A stretch of 64,000 nt of DNA, taken from Syncephalis plumigaleata (lineage: Eukaryota; Zoopagomycota; Zoopagomycetes; Zoopagales; Piptocephalidaceae). Position 1 is the first letter of the stretch. Every line of letters starts with the position of its first letter. The translations under genes were made by a program, and so were the position numbers. The notes beneath the pieces were generated by a model. It saw only the letters and a program-made list of their open reading frames with translations, was not told the origin of the DNA and ran no database searches. This document shows, one piece after another, positions 43,729-56,069 of this stretch. The stretch spans positions 1,302,001 through 1,366,000 of the forward strand of contig JAIXMF010000001.1 in the NCBI GenBank assembly GCA_025201365.1, written 5' to 3'.

Positions 43729-46700
43729 ATGACAGAACGTTCCTCGACTCGACCGGTGTCCACACCTGTACCTATGAACTATCACCATTATGACGGTGAA
43801 GCCGCCCCTCCAATGCCCACGCATCTATCCAATGCAGCGGGCGACCAAATAGTGCCAGGCGGTACCTCCCATAAACATACCGGTTCACATACGGCAAACG
43901 ATCAGGTAGTACCTAATATGCATGCCAGCAATGGAGGCCAGGGCTACCGAGCCTCTGCATCGGCAAGGCTTTACCCAAGGAAGCACAATATGCTAGGACC
44001 ATACGTTATGCTCCAGACGGTCGGTGAAGGCGAATTTGCCAAAGTAAAACTGGGCATGCATGTGGATACAGGTGAAGAGGTGAGTCGTCGCGTGCTAATT
44101 ACTCGATTGGCTACAATGGGAAAACAGCGTGCCATCTACGTGTTATCCGTACAGTGTATTAACAGCCATTATCAATGCTATACAGGCGGCCATTAAACTC
44201 ATTCGAAAGGAGAATGTCGATAGTAGTACGCGTTTGGCAAAGATTAAACGGGAGATTATGGTACTTCGAGTAAGTGATACATCAAGGTTAATTCAATCTA
44301 CTGCAAGACATATTTACATGACATTCTCTATTACACTATTATTAGTCGGTCCGTCATCCCAATGTTGTACGACTATTCGATGTTATCGAAACAGAACGAT
44401 ATATCGGTATTGTAATGGAGTATGCTTCAGGTAATAAATACAGACAGATAGTAATGCATTGTAAGAATCAATCAACTAAGATATACCACTATTATCTACA
44501 TTAGGTGGTGAACTATTCGATCATATCTTGGCTCATCGTTATTTAAAAGAAAAAGATGCCGCTCGATTATTTGCTCAACTTATTAGCGGTAAGTGTTAAT
44601 TGCATATTTGATGAAGTGTTAAGTAGCCGATTACTTATCATACAATCTTAATCATATATAGGTGTTAGCTATATGCATAGTAAAAATATCGTACATCGTG
44701 ATCTTAAACTGGTGAGTAGTCATTTGATTCTAATAGTATATACATACTTATACATGATGAAACAATCATAATATTACAAATGTATGTATATAGGAAAATC
44801 TACTTCTTGATCGTAATCGTAATGTAATTATTACCGATTTTGGATTTGCCAATCAGTTCGATATTACGCAGGGCGATTTAATGGCCACATCATGCGGTTC
44901 ACCATGCTACGCTGCTCCCGAACTTGTGGTCAGCGAAGGCATGTATGTGGGCACAGCGGTCGACATCTGGTCATGCGGTGTTATCCTATACGCCATGCTA
45001 GCCGGTTACCTGCCCTACGACGACGATCCCGCCAATCCCGATGGTGATAACATCAATCTGTTGTACAAGTATATCCTGGCCACCTCCCTCGTATTCCCCG
45101 ACTATATTAGTCCGGATGCACGCGATCTACTCCGTAAAATGCTAGTACCCGATCCACGTCGTCGTTGCACGATGGAGGTTATTAAGCAGCATCGCTGGCT
45201 CTCTGCTCATGCCCATATCTTTGAGGAGAACCTCGAGGATGATGGTATCGAGCCATTGCCTCGAATCTAACGGATGCCGAGGTTAATGCTGCCACCCAGC
45301 TGTCGTATCAACAACCGCCTGCATCCACTACTCAGTTGGCTGTCAGCCCGCCTTCATCGCTCGCTCCACCTGCTATGGCCACTAGTCATAAGCGACATAC
45401 CATCCAGCTGGAGTACAATAACAATCCTATGGAGATTGAACCATTGGTGGATGGCACGGAAATCGGTGCTCGATTCCGCGATGATCACGCGATCAATCCC
45501 GAGGGATTACACGACATACAGGGTAGCTCGTCGACTTCGCTATCTGGCGATCAACCTAATGGAGATGGTACAAGTAATGTCGTTACTGCTGCTGCTGCCG
45601 CCGCCTTCCCATCACCACCCATATCACCACAACCAAATTGGAACAGGGGAGCGGCTGAAGATGCATCAGAACCAGTAACGGCAGCGGTAACGACAACAGG
45701 AGCAGCAACATTATCTCCACCATCTACATCATCATCCGCTGCATCTGCAGCAGCAGCAGCAAATAAGCAAAACAAGAAACCGCCATCACGTCCTACCAAA
45801 ACGCGTCCAACCACTATGATGCATTACACGCGTATGGCGGAAGAAGACGATGTTATTGCTGATTTGCCACTACCAAATCATACTACACGTTCGGAACGTC
45901 ATCGTTCAATGGCAGGCGACAATGCGTCCATCCACTCTAATGGCAGTCGAGGCAACGATTCTGACTCGGGTCGTGAGCGTCGCTCCAACTTGACCAGTAT
46001 GCTATTTGATCGTCGCTCCAATAGTAATTCCAACTCGGTTTCAGGTCGTACAGGCACCTCGAAACGCAAGGCATTCAGCGAAGTGATGAGCGGTGGTCTG
46101 GGCCACTTGTTCAACCATGACAATGATTCTAGAACGGCCACCAGCACCACGCTAATCGCCTCCGAGGAGCAGAATGGCACCGATACCGTGGATACTACAC
46201 GACGAGGCAAGATGAACTCGCGAGGTGGTCACAGTACAGGTACCGCGAAGAAGGTGATGGACTGGTTCCGTAAGCGTTCACTTGGCAAGGCAATGCACCG
46301 TGACGATCATCCACGTCGACCGACACAAAGCGCCATTCTACCCGGACACGATGTTAAACTACGCACGCATGGCGGTGCCATCGATGAAGGTGCATTGACG
46401 TCGCGTCCACCAAAGGAAGTGGTCGCTGAGATTAGGGCGGCCATTCTTGAGATGGGACTGGAGATTCTACGTGAAAGCGAGTTCAAATTCAAGTGTATGC
46501 GTCCGAATAAGACTGCACCCAAACGTACCACCACTGCTGCATCGAGTACCAGTCACGACACGGCATCGACGAGTAGCAGCTCCAATGCCTGGAAGCGAAC
46601 AAGTACGCTACGCGGCTTACTCGGTCGACGCATGTCAGTGCCACACGCCATACCTGGACATCACGGTGGTAATGACGGTCCAGCCTCAGTGGTCGGTTCC

Positions 46701-47009
46701 ACTCGTACCACCTCGAACTCGTCGACATCGGCCGGTGTCTCCGAGAGTGAAGCCGCCTATGCCGCTCTCATGGCACAAACTACCATCCAGCCGGTGTACG
46801 GCGAGGCGAGCATCGATGCAGGCGACGAGATTCGCTTTGTGGTGGAGATTTGCAAGATCAAGAACCTCACCAATCTCTACATTGTAGATATTCGTCGTAT
46901 GAAGGGTAGTATCTGGAGTTACAAATTCCTCTACCATAACCTACTGGAACGTCTCGATCTTAAGAGCAAAGGCTTCATGAACGTGCAAAGTGATGGCACA
47001 CTCGTCTAG
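43729..47009 (+). CDS. KIN4: Kin4/Ppk1-type Ser/Thr kinase (CAMKL) with C-terminal KA1-like domain
   Basis: About seven exons. After a disordered leader of about 85 residues the kinase begins: [20 protein letters not shown] (Gly loop), [12 protein letters not shown] (ATP Lys), [33 protein letters not shown] (catalytic Asp), TDFGFAN (Mg Asp), [15 protein letters not shown] (activation loop) and [20 protein letters not shown]. The long Ser/Thr-rich region that follows holds Ala and Pro runs and a basic patch. The C-terminus, from [20 protein letters not shown] to [20 protein letters not shown], is KA1-like and probably binds acidic lipids. Kin4-type kinases act in cell-cycle checkpoint or polarity control. 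A frame change lies near 45270, right after the kinase domain. Confidence 0.88.
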
Positions 47010-48023
47010 AGTATATGAAAGTGTAGTAGTAATAGTAATGGTAGTAGTCGTATAATAGTAGTAGTGAAGTAGAAGACCCCTCCCGATCATGGTCAATGAG
47101 CCTCTCATCTATGAACATAATTGATTCTACTCGCTCGTATTATCTCATATTCATATTCATCTTTATCTTTATCATCTTCCATTTTCATCGTCTCCATCTT
47201 CATTATCATCCTACACTACATTTACTAGTTTATAGTCGTCTAGTATATGATTTATATTGTCATGGCGCTTGTTTTTTCAATTTATATTTTTTATCTCTCT
47301 CTATCTCTCTCTATCTCTCCCCTCTTCTCTCTCTCTATCTCTCTCCTTAACTATCTATTATCTTCTTTCTTTTCTAAATCCATTGATTATTATCATTACT
47401 TGCATGCTATTATACAAGAGCATGGATTTATTCGCTTATATATATATATATTGGCATTCATTTATATTAACAATGAACAAGCTTTATGATATGGACATCT
47501 ATTTATTTATCTAGTGTGTATTAGTCGTGCCAATTGAGTGTATACAAATACACGCGTCTACATGCTAATTAACCATATAATCCACGTTGATACATGCCAT
47601 ACATGCTGTCAAATGATTTGTATGTGTATGTGTATGTGTGTGTGTAACAGCATGACTGGTATAAAGCATGCGGTTATAATATTATATTTCATTGTCCCTA
47701 GCATTACTAGTTAATTGTGAATGCATATCATTTGGCATGCTGTCCAAACATGTGCACGCGTACCATAATGGTATGCACAATGGGATAAACCTTGGCAGTG
47801 GTGCGAGCACGGTATAGTATGCTAATTCAATATTAATAGCAAACTAGGTTAGCATGCTCTGCTTCATTTCATTTCATTTATTTTACCTTTCCCTGTTTGT
47901 ACTAAACTGACTAACCAACTTTTATCATATAATAATTCCATACTTGTCAGTGCTAGCAGGGCTACTCTGATCCACTGTTGTTAACACGCACTCACATACG
48001 TATCTATCCTTCCTTTAATCAGT
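47010..48023. other. Intergenic spacer with CT-rich repeat
   Basis: It contains CAT/TCT-rich sequence, a (CTCTCTAT)n tract and an AT run near 47440-47450. No gene is seen. Confidence 0.5.
47287..47347 (+). repeat. (CTCTCTAT)n octamer-type repeat
   Basis: Imperfect repeats of TCTC with TATC steps downstream of the kinase gene. Confidence 0.8.
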
Positions 48024-49651
48024 ATGCGTTTTATTAATACTATACACGAGCCTATTGCACTTACGCTAGCAAAAGTACTATACACGGTGGCTGCGTGTGT
48101 TTGTATAGGTCTCGTATTCTTCTACGAGTTACGAAGTATGCTAGGACAAGGCAACCATTATCGAGTCGAGTATATCGCCAAATCAATCCCACCACCTGCA
48201 ATCCTATTCCGAGCAAAGAAGATGCCAAACATTTCGTACTCGATCAAGATATCGCCAATGATGAGAGACGGCTACTACTACCGTAATGTAGATGATTCAA
48301 ATATCACTAGTACTATTTATTTGGATCAGGACAACAACACTAATACAAGTGAACCATCTCAAAATGAGATACTTGGACGCGGTGCCTATCAAGCCTCATG
48401 GGATGCTAATGATAGTGAATATTTTATGCCACTGCTGCAACTATCCTCTAAGGTTGCACTTGTTCCGTATACGTTTCATCCACCGATTAAACAATCAGCT
48501 GGTTCGATATTCATTCACGGATTCAACGTTACTGTGACGGCGTATAATAAAAACAAGGAACCGCAGATGATCAATGATGCCATTCGTATAAAATAGATAT
48601 GGTTTTAGTAGGCAATCCGGAACAAATCACTAATCGAGAAGAGTTAAGATACTGTTCAATTCTACTCATCCTAATTATAACACGAAGCTAATGCTGGGCA
48701 ACCAGACTAGAGCGGTGATTGGCATTAAGCGTAGTGAGATCGAAAATGATGATGATGGCACCACTCGTGTGGATTACGATTTCAAGCTGAATGATGTAAA
48801 TACGATTGATCCGGCATCTACAGAATTCAACTTCATTCCATTCCTCAATAAAGTGTCACCCAATGGAGAGAACTTTATAGTGGAGAGGGCGGTGGCGCAT
48901 AGATCCTTTTCCTGGATTAGCACGGCAGGCATACTCGGTGGTATATGCTTTCTAATGCTTGCATGGTTCGTCTTTCTATTCGGTCAGTCACGCCTTCGTC
49001 CATGGGGAGTTGTTCAACGGTACTTGATGCGTAGTCAAATACTTGGTATGCTTCCAGCCTCGATGGTCAGTCTTTCATCGAACTATCGTCTACCCGAGTC
49101 GAAATCGAGCAATACGACAATGATAACCGATCGATTGGCCACGAATATCTCAATCCTGCACGTAATAATATCATCACAATCGAGTGCCAAATCCCGTTGA
49201 AGATCAAAGCGAGCTCACCATTGTCGTTCCCGATAATATGCCAGCACAATCATCGCCTAATCATCGCTCAGCCCCACATGCCAATGAACTATCAGCGCTT
49301 AAGGAAGCCATGGCGCACCAGAAGACGCAAATGGAAATGAAAACCAGTCAAATGAACTTGCAAATTAATCAACTCAAACAGATGTTGACCCAACTTGTCA
49401 CGCGTAATCATCGATCTAGCCTAGATGATATTGTTCTATTGCCCGATGCATTACTCGGCAATGACCGCCAACCTACTAATGCCTTGGCTCATCATGCACC
49501 GGAGGAGATGATTATATCGTTAGCATCTCCATCAACGAGTGAGCCATCCTCCTTTGAGTCTCGTCTATCCAATTTGGAAGTATTCCAGTATCGATTGAAT
49601 AGTTTCTACATTGAATCTGATCTATTTAAAGATGCATCCTATAAATCATAA
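48024..49651 (+). CDS. Orphan membrane protein with two TM segments and C-terminal coiled coil
   Basis: I do not recognise this protein. An N-terminal hydrophobic segment (LAKVLYTVAACVCIGLVFFY) is followed by about 260 residues with many NxS/T sites (NIS, NIT, NTS, NVT, NQT), suggesting a lumenal or extracellular glycosylated domain. A second membrane helix comes next (STAGILGGICFLMLAWFVFL), then a tail with IGHEYLNPARNN, a helical heptad-like part (LKEAMAHQKTQMEMKTSQMN) and SSFESRLSNLEVFQYRLNSF. Topology with both ends in the cytosol is inferred. Frame changes lie near 48595, 48660 and 49100-49190 (the last equals two missing bases). No introns are needed. A vague resemblance to fungal membrane proteins that carry a C-terminal coiled coil is not enough to name it. 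Confidence 0.6.
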
Positions 49652-49928
49652 TCTACTAGTAATAAACTATACTGCTATTATTCATCTCCTTTTAGTGGAC
49701 TATTATTCATCACATGTTATCTGCATTTACCAAGAGGATGGTAGCAATAAATGACTATAAAAAAGAAGAAAAATAATTAATTATTTTTACACTCATTCAA
49801 TTCACTTGCCGTGAGAATATCATCTGCCTTTCGGGTTTCACTATAAAGCTGTCCAGGTTCTCCGTACTCTTTGCTTCGGCATTTAACTTGTTTCCTTACA
49901 TTTCCTTACAAATCGCTTTCTCTTCAAT

Positions 49929-51546
49929 ATGTCGCTAGAAGCTAACACTGTTGTAAAACAAACATTCCGCGCTATTCACAACCATTATGGTGTGGGCAGA
50001 GCAATGAACATGCTACGTCCGGTGTCTTTGGCAAGTGCCATTGCCCGACGCCATTATAGTTGTTGTAAGTATCATGAGCTTTACTAATCATCATCTATAG
50101 GACATTCTATTCACATAACTCGAATATCGGAGATTTACATTCATTAACAATACTCTCATTAATTACGATATCGCCGATATCATTACTAATATCATTCAAT
50201 AATATTCGTCTATATAAGCTAGCATATTTATTATAATAAAACAATTAATGCTTCTAACATATACTCCTCCTACATACTAGTGTCTTATTTATCTTATTGC
50301 GTACGCTAACTGAGCATTCATTTCTACAATAGTGCTCGTCCCTCCACTACTACCAGCACCACTTCCAAGGAGAATAGTGGCAAGTATTGCAAGCAATTAT
50401 CGGCATATTGCTCGATATAATCCATATTCTTCTCTTCGTAACTAACCGTTCTTTTTTCGTGTGCTACACCGTTATTGTAGGCACATCGCGCAAGAAAGTA
50501 ACGCTACAAACCATTCGGCGTTTGTACGATAACCGCACGCCTATCACGGTGTTGACCGCCTACGACTACCCCACGGGACTGCTGGTCGATCGGTCCGGTG
50601 TCGATGTCTGCCTGGTGGGTGACTCATTAGGGATGGTGGCGCTCGGCTATGATAGTACCGTTGCCGTGACCATGCAGGAGATGCTGCATCATTCTCGTGC
50701 CACCCGACGTGGTTGTCGTCACGCCCTCCTCGTGGGCGATCTACCATTCGGTAGCTTTCAGGAGAGTGCGGAACAAGCCATCCGCAATGGATTCCGTATG
50801 ATGCAGGAGGGCCACGTAGAATCGGTGAAACTCGAGGCGGGCCAGGAAATGACCGAGCACATTCGACGTATGGTGCAGGCGGGTATCCCCGTGATGGGCC
50901 ATGTCGGTCTACGCCCCCAGCACTTGAACACCTATGGCGGATTCCGTGTACAGGGCAAGAAGGCCAATCAGGTAAGGAGACATTATCTATCGTGTTAATA
51001 GCAAGTTTAACCATCAATATAATACATATCTATGTACATATGCATTATAGGCCATTCATATTCTAGAAGATGCGTTAGCGCTACAAGAGGCCGGCTGCTG
51101 GAGCATAGTCATCGAGTGTGTACCCGATGAAGTGGCAGCTGCGGTAACACAACGACTACAAATCCCCACCATTGGCATTGGTGCGGGACTCGATTGTAGC
51201 GGACAAGTGCTCGTGTATTCAGATGTACTCGGACTATTCGACAAGTTCAGTCCACGGTAAGTGATACGGATAAGGTGAAATGCAACCGTCTAAAAATGAT
51301 GGCATTAGGTTTTGTAAACAATATCAACAAATGGCGAGTCCGGTTACTGAAGCATTGGCACAGTATAACAAGGAGACACGGGAGCGTGTATTCCCCGGTC
51401 CTGAACATTCGTTGCCAATGAACGAGGCTGAACGTGAACGACTAGATGACGCATTACGCACATTCGATGCTAGACGTGGTGTTGCTCATCCCGCTCCACC
51501 ACATGTAGCTACACCGGTCAAGAAATCCGCTCATGCACTTTCTTAA
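49929..51546 (+). CDS. ECM31: 3-methyl-2-oxobutanoate hydroxymethyltransferase (ketopantoate hydroxymethyltransferase)
   Basis: First committed step of pantothenate synthesis: adds a hydroxymethyl group from methylene-tetrahydrofolate to 2-oxoisovalerate. Exon 1 (49929 to about 50063) gives an Arg-rich amphipathic presequence, [20 protein letters not shown], ending ARRHYS, so mitochondrial import is likely. A long intron (about 270 bases) and a short Ser/Thr-rich exon follow, then the PanB barrel: [36 protein letters not shown] (Mg-binding Asp in GDS), [59 protein letters not shown]. The exact joint before GTSRKKVTL is uncertain. The domain is complete, and the tail after it is Pro/Ala-rich. 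Confidence 0.92.
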
Positions 51547-51634
51547 TCATGTGCTATTATATAAGTAATAAATATATATATTTGATATATAATCGTATGC
51601 TATTGATGTTTATTACTTTCTAGAGAGAAAAGAC

Positions 51635-51682
51635 ATCATCATCATCATCATCATCATCGTATTATATATATATATGTGTATG
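51635..51682. repeat. (CAT)n and (AT)n microsatellites
   Basis: A CAT run is followed by an AT run in the convergent spacer between ECM31 and carrier A. Confidence 0.85.
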
Positions 51683-51821
51683 TATGTGTGTGTAGATATA
51701 TGATCAATGGGGAATGTGGTAACAGAATCATTTGTTGTTGTTGCAGCATAGCTAGTTACGCGACGATACTAGTAATTGAATAAACTGAAATATTGCTTTC
51801 TAATTATACCAGCTTCCTCAA

Positions 51822-53117
51822 TTATTCAACTGATTCACGCATCCAACCCATGACATACTCATAGGTTAGGAAGGTGGCTGCATTAGCAGGGAAGGCACGA
51901 GCCATGGTGGGACCGAATCCCTTAAAGTAACTACCAATGTTATTACCATTCTGACGGATAAGACTACGTGCACACTCCATTGTAGAACGATAGCTGTTTG
52001 TTTGTTTGTTTGTTTGTTCATTATATTAGATTGATTATACTATTTAGTAGAACTCAACATCACATTACCTGGGATCACTTTGCATACGCGATTTGATAAC
52101 ATCTTGTGGCCAGCACACTAACCAGCAAAAGACACCAGCCATACCACCGGCGAATATCATACCCAGTGGACCAACGTCACCCGAACCATCGGTAGACAAA
52201 TTACGCTTTAATAATTCGTAACCACCTGATGATGATGATATACAATATAATATGATACACGCGTCAGTATCCTATGGATGACAACGCTCTATCTGGTAAA
52301 CTTACCGAAATAAGCTGCATAACTAGGATAATCACGTAGTAATGTCGGTACGATACCACGGTATAAACCACGTAGACCAGACTCTCTAAATGATCGTACA
52401 CCACAATCGATGACACCTGTATACTAATAGGTATGACGATGTTAATAACAAGCGAGCTATACATGTAAATAGATAGATGTTATTAAATGACTTACAGGAC
52501 GTATTTGTTTACCATCTGGTCCGATCATGGGAGCAGAGCCAAACTGCACTTGTAATTTCACTTTAAGCAATTCTACCGGACAATTCACCAAAGCCATGGC
52601 CAAACCCGATAGTCCACCGGCAAACATTAACTCGCCAATGGTGAAGGGACGTGTACGTTCAGAGGCAGGTTGACGCTCGCGTATTAAAGAGCGGAAATAG
52701 CCATTGGCAGTGAATAGTACCGCGTTACAAATACCGATACCAGCTAATGGTGACATGACACCTTTATAGAGACCTCGTGGCTATTCATATTCAATGGAGG
52801 GGAGAGGTCAGTTTATTCAGTAGCAGTAGTAGTAGTAGTAACTTACACCTTCTTCCTTGAGCGTGACACGTAGACAGTCCATACCATTGTGAAAACGCGG
52901 TGGATGTGTTTGCGTTTGAAGTCGAACCTAGCATAGTATGCATAATATATATATATATACAGTTAGTGTTCATAGAATGTAGATGAACCAGTAAGCATAT
53001 ATACAAACGAACAATAATTACCTTTAACGTGTCGAACGGGTGTCCTACAACAACCTGTGCCCAACCACCGGCTGTGCCAGCGATGAACTCGCGTGTATGG
53101 TCGTTGAATAATGGCAT
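51822..53117 (-). CDS. Mitochondrial carrier protein A (SLC25, carnitine/basic amino-acid type)
   Basis: About six exons. Three tandem repeats each carry the carrier signature: HPFDTLKVRLQTQ, CPVELLKVKLQVQ and WPQDVIKSRMQSD. Each is followed by a GxRGLYKG-type motif (GPRGLYKG, GLRGLYRG, GSYFKGFGPT). The start MPLFNDHTREFIAGTAGGWA and the ending ARAFPANAATFLTYEYVMGW resemble the carnitine/acylcarnitine carrier and its relatives (human SLC25A20 and A29, yeast Crc1, Ymc1). A six-helix inner-membrane antiporter is inferred; the substrate cannot be fixed from sequence. A paralogue lies directly upstream in the same orientation, about 380 bases away. One intron carries a TTTG repeat (+ strand, about 51992-52019). 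Confidence 0.85.
51992..52019. repeat. (TTTG)n repeat in carrier A intron
   Basis: Same tetramer as in the EMC5 intron, here in the opposite orientation relative to the gene. Confidence 0.85.
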
Positions 53118-53495
53118 GACGAGGATGAAGAGAGAGAGAGAGGCTGGATACACGGACGCGTCGATGGTGGTACCGCGTTAGAAAAGTAAGAGCAAGTAGG
53201 TCAAGAAAAAAAAGAAAATGGAAAACTATTGGAGAGGAGATACAAGATTTGATGTCATGAACACGATGTATACGGTGTTTAAAAGCGATTATTCTTCCCA
53301 ACTACAATGCTATCATTCATTCATTGACCGTTATCCTAAATGAGTAATGCGACAGGTAATAGGCAAACCTATAGATATATAAATATCATATTTTATTGAC
53401 TATAATAAGGATAAAAGAATATAAATGCAGAGGGATTGTTGAGAATGGCTTCATTTTGTGAGTTGACACATTGGCATGTCTAGTTATTCATCTTC
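53118..53495. other. Spacer between the tandem carriers
   Basis: Promoter side of carrier A and 3' flank of carrier B. Purine-rich on the + strand at about 53125-53145 and 53200-53222. No gene is seen. Confidence 0.5.
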
Positions 53496-54836
53496 TTAGA
53501 TGGGTACACTGGCAATACGTTCAGATCGTTCTTGATGTCGAATGGATTCAGCGAGTGGTGTATGGCGCATCTTCTCCATCCACGCCATTAGATGTTCGTA
53601 TACGAGGAAGGTGGCTGCATTGGCAGGGAAGGCACGTATCATGGTAGTGCCGAAACCACGGAAGAATACACGCCAATTACGGCCACCTTCACGCCATAGT
53701 TGACGAGCATAGTAAGCGGATCCATGACCACTTGACACGGGATCCACTTGTAAACGAGACTTGATGACATCTTGCGGATAACATACGAGCCACGCTGCTT
53801 GTCCTGCCAATCCACCTGCAATGAATAGATCAAGAAGTTGCGGCGATGATTGCGGATGGTTATGCCGTCGCATCAATAATGCCTTAATAGCTTCGTAGGC
53901 ACCTATTCAATAGAATGCGTAAGTGGTTAGCAACGAATACTGGACAACTAATAGCGTATACAGTCATTACTTCTTACCGAAATAAGCGGCCGATGATGGT
54001 ATCTCACGTAGTAGTGTCATATTCATACCACGATATAAACCGCGTACACCTTCAGTTTTTAGGGTGTGTGCAGCACATTCAAGCACACCTCCATACTAGA
54101 TTAATGTATAATGAATGAATTAGTTAGTTTACAAGCTAACTATGATGTATAGTAGTGTCTTACAGAACGAGCATTGGCTCGACCATCGCCATATTGTACT
54201 TGCATCCGGATTTTAACCAGTTCTACGGGACATAGAATGAGTGCCAGTACAACACCAGACATGGCACCCGCTAGTGTCATTTCACCAAGTGTCATTGGTT
54301 TATCTGTATCGCCACGTTGTAGTAGACGACGAAAGTTTTCATTGGCACTAAATAGAGCAGCATTGCTATTTTGTAGTAACAGTAAGTAATCAATCAATCA
54401 ACTAGTTGCAAGTACCTATTCTACATACCAAATGCCAATACCCATTAAGGGAGAGTAGACACCTTTGAATAGACCACGAACCTAATAAACAGGTTATCGT
54501 AAATATTTACTAAATACATGATACATGATGGTACTTACTCCTTCACGTGTCACCGTTTTACGAACACAATCTAGTGGACCATGGAATCGAGGTGGTTGAG
54601 ACTGGGTTTGTAAGCGTACCTAGATGTTAAAAAAAAGGATAACATATCAGATGTGTCAATCAACCAATAGGATAATTCAAGGGATGCACCTATAAATATG
54701 CACATGTATGTATGTAGGTAGGTATGTAGGTATGTATACTTACTTTAACTGTGTCAAATGGATGTCCCACCACCACTTGGGCCCAGCCACCAACAGTACC
54801 AGCCACAATTTCCCGAATATAATGATCGGACATCAT
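53496..54836 (-). CDS. Mitochondrial carrier protein B (SLC25, carnitine/basic amino-acid type)
   Basis: About six exons. Carrier signatures are HPFDTVKVRLQTQ, CPVELVKIRMQVQ and YPQDVIKSRLQVD. The start (MMSDHYIREIVAGTVGGWAQ) parallels carrier A, and introns fall at matching places (after HPFDT-K, and before the GLFKG and YGG segments), which points to tandem duplication. The end TMIRAFPANAATFLVYEHLM matches the carnitine-carrier group; a tail of about 25 polar residues follows. Either of two adjacent ATG codons may start it. The substrate is unknown; divergence from A suggests an old duplication. Confidence 0.85.
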
Positions 54837-55506
54837 GCTTCCAATAGAGATACAAATGATACTACTACTACTAATAGCAGTAATAATAATAATAAAGAGT
54901 GGCACAAAATACAAAAGAGACCCAAACAAACGAACACTGGTCCTGTTTAGAGCAATAGCTAGCACTAATACTAATACTACTAATAATATTGACAATAATA
55001 TGACACTGGACACACAAAACGGTTGTAAGCACTATTGATAATATGTGTAAAGAATAGACGATGGGCGAGGAATAAGGAATGGGGAGAGTGAGTACAAGCA
55101 CTACTAAAGGCGTGCACAAGCAGGAGGAAGAAAGTGTATACAATTGAAGAAAAAGAGTAGGATCAAGTAGGACTAAGCGCACACACAATGGTGCAATCAA
55201 TATGTAAGGAATAATCCTGTACAATAGAGCTATTTGTTTTCAATAACCTCAATGGAATACTATCGATATTAATGCATGCGTAATAACAAGTCCATAGAAC
55301 ATAAACAACTGTACGCGCGTGTGTGTATTGCACTTGTACCAATCTATGTTCAAGGAAGTAAGATAGGAAAGTAGGAAAATAAACCGCGTGGTTTCTGTCA
55401 CCTTATGAATAACAATGCAGCTGCCACACTCCTTGGATACTACTTGACGACAGAATGGAATAGTGAAAAGGAAAGAACAGGCGAGAAATAACAATATTGC
55501 TTATAC

Positions 55507-55531
55507 GTTCGTTCGTTCGTTCGTTCGTTCA
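55507..55531. repeat. (CGTT)n tetramer repeat
   Basis: Six tandem units followed by a CTTG run (about 55536-55550). Confidence 0.9.
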
Positions 55532-55644
55532 ATGTCTTGCTTGCTTGCTTGTTTACTTATTTCCAGATAGGTACAAGAACTAAAAAGTTATATTCTAGTA
55601 TTTAACTGAAAGTCAACTAGTTAGTTAGTAGACAAACACAGATT

Positions 55645-55730
55645 AGAAAGTAAGAAAGAAGGAAAGTAAGAAGGAAAGGAGGAGTGTAGTGAAGTAAAGT
55701 GGAAAGAAAGAAAGAAAGAAAGAAAGGAAT
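55645..55730. repeat. Polypurine tract (GAAA/GGAA)
   Basis: Almost purely A and G on the + strand for roughly 85 bases, with (GAAA)n at its end. Confidence 0.8.
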
Positions 55731-56069
55731 GAGCTACGCAAATAGTATTGAACAGAGTGCAAGAAAGAAAAAAGGAATAAAAGGCCCATGAAACGTAACC
55801 GCTTAGTAGTAAGAGTAGTAGTAAGGCTACAGACTTTAGAACGATTGTAAGTAGAAAAACTCGTATAAGCCAATGAGTGATGCACTTTTAATCTCAGCAT
55901 ATATGCCTAAAATCATTCTATCACCACGTGACGTGGGAAAATTCCATTGATTGGTGGAAAGGAACAGAGATGACATTTCCTCAAGGGGATAATGAGCCCA
56001 AAAGGTAATTTGATATTAGAAAAGAAGTAAACAAATAAGCAATTTAATGGCAGTGTTAACAGCATCATA

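Larger units (their letters stand above)
54837..56069. other. Spacer upstream of carrier B and downstream of SNRNP35
   Basis: It holds short (ACT)n runs, a (CGTT)n repeat and long purine-rich tracts on the + strand (55645-55730). No gene was recognised. Long frames here on the minus strand are Phe/Leu-rich by-products of the tracts. Confidence 0.5.

Noticed and set aside
55640-55900. Phe/Leu-rich minus-strand frame resembling a membrane protein
   Set aside because: It is the translation of a polypurine tract; no start context, no homology, unstable repeat.
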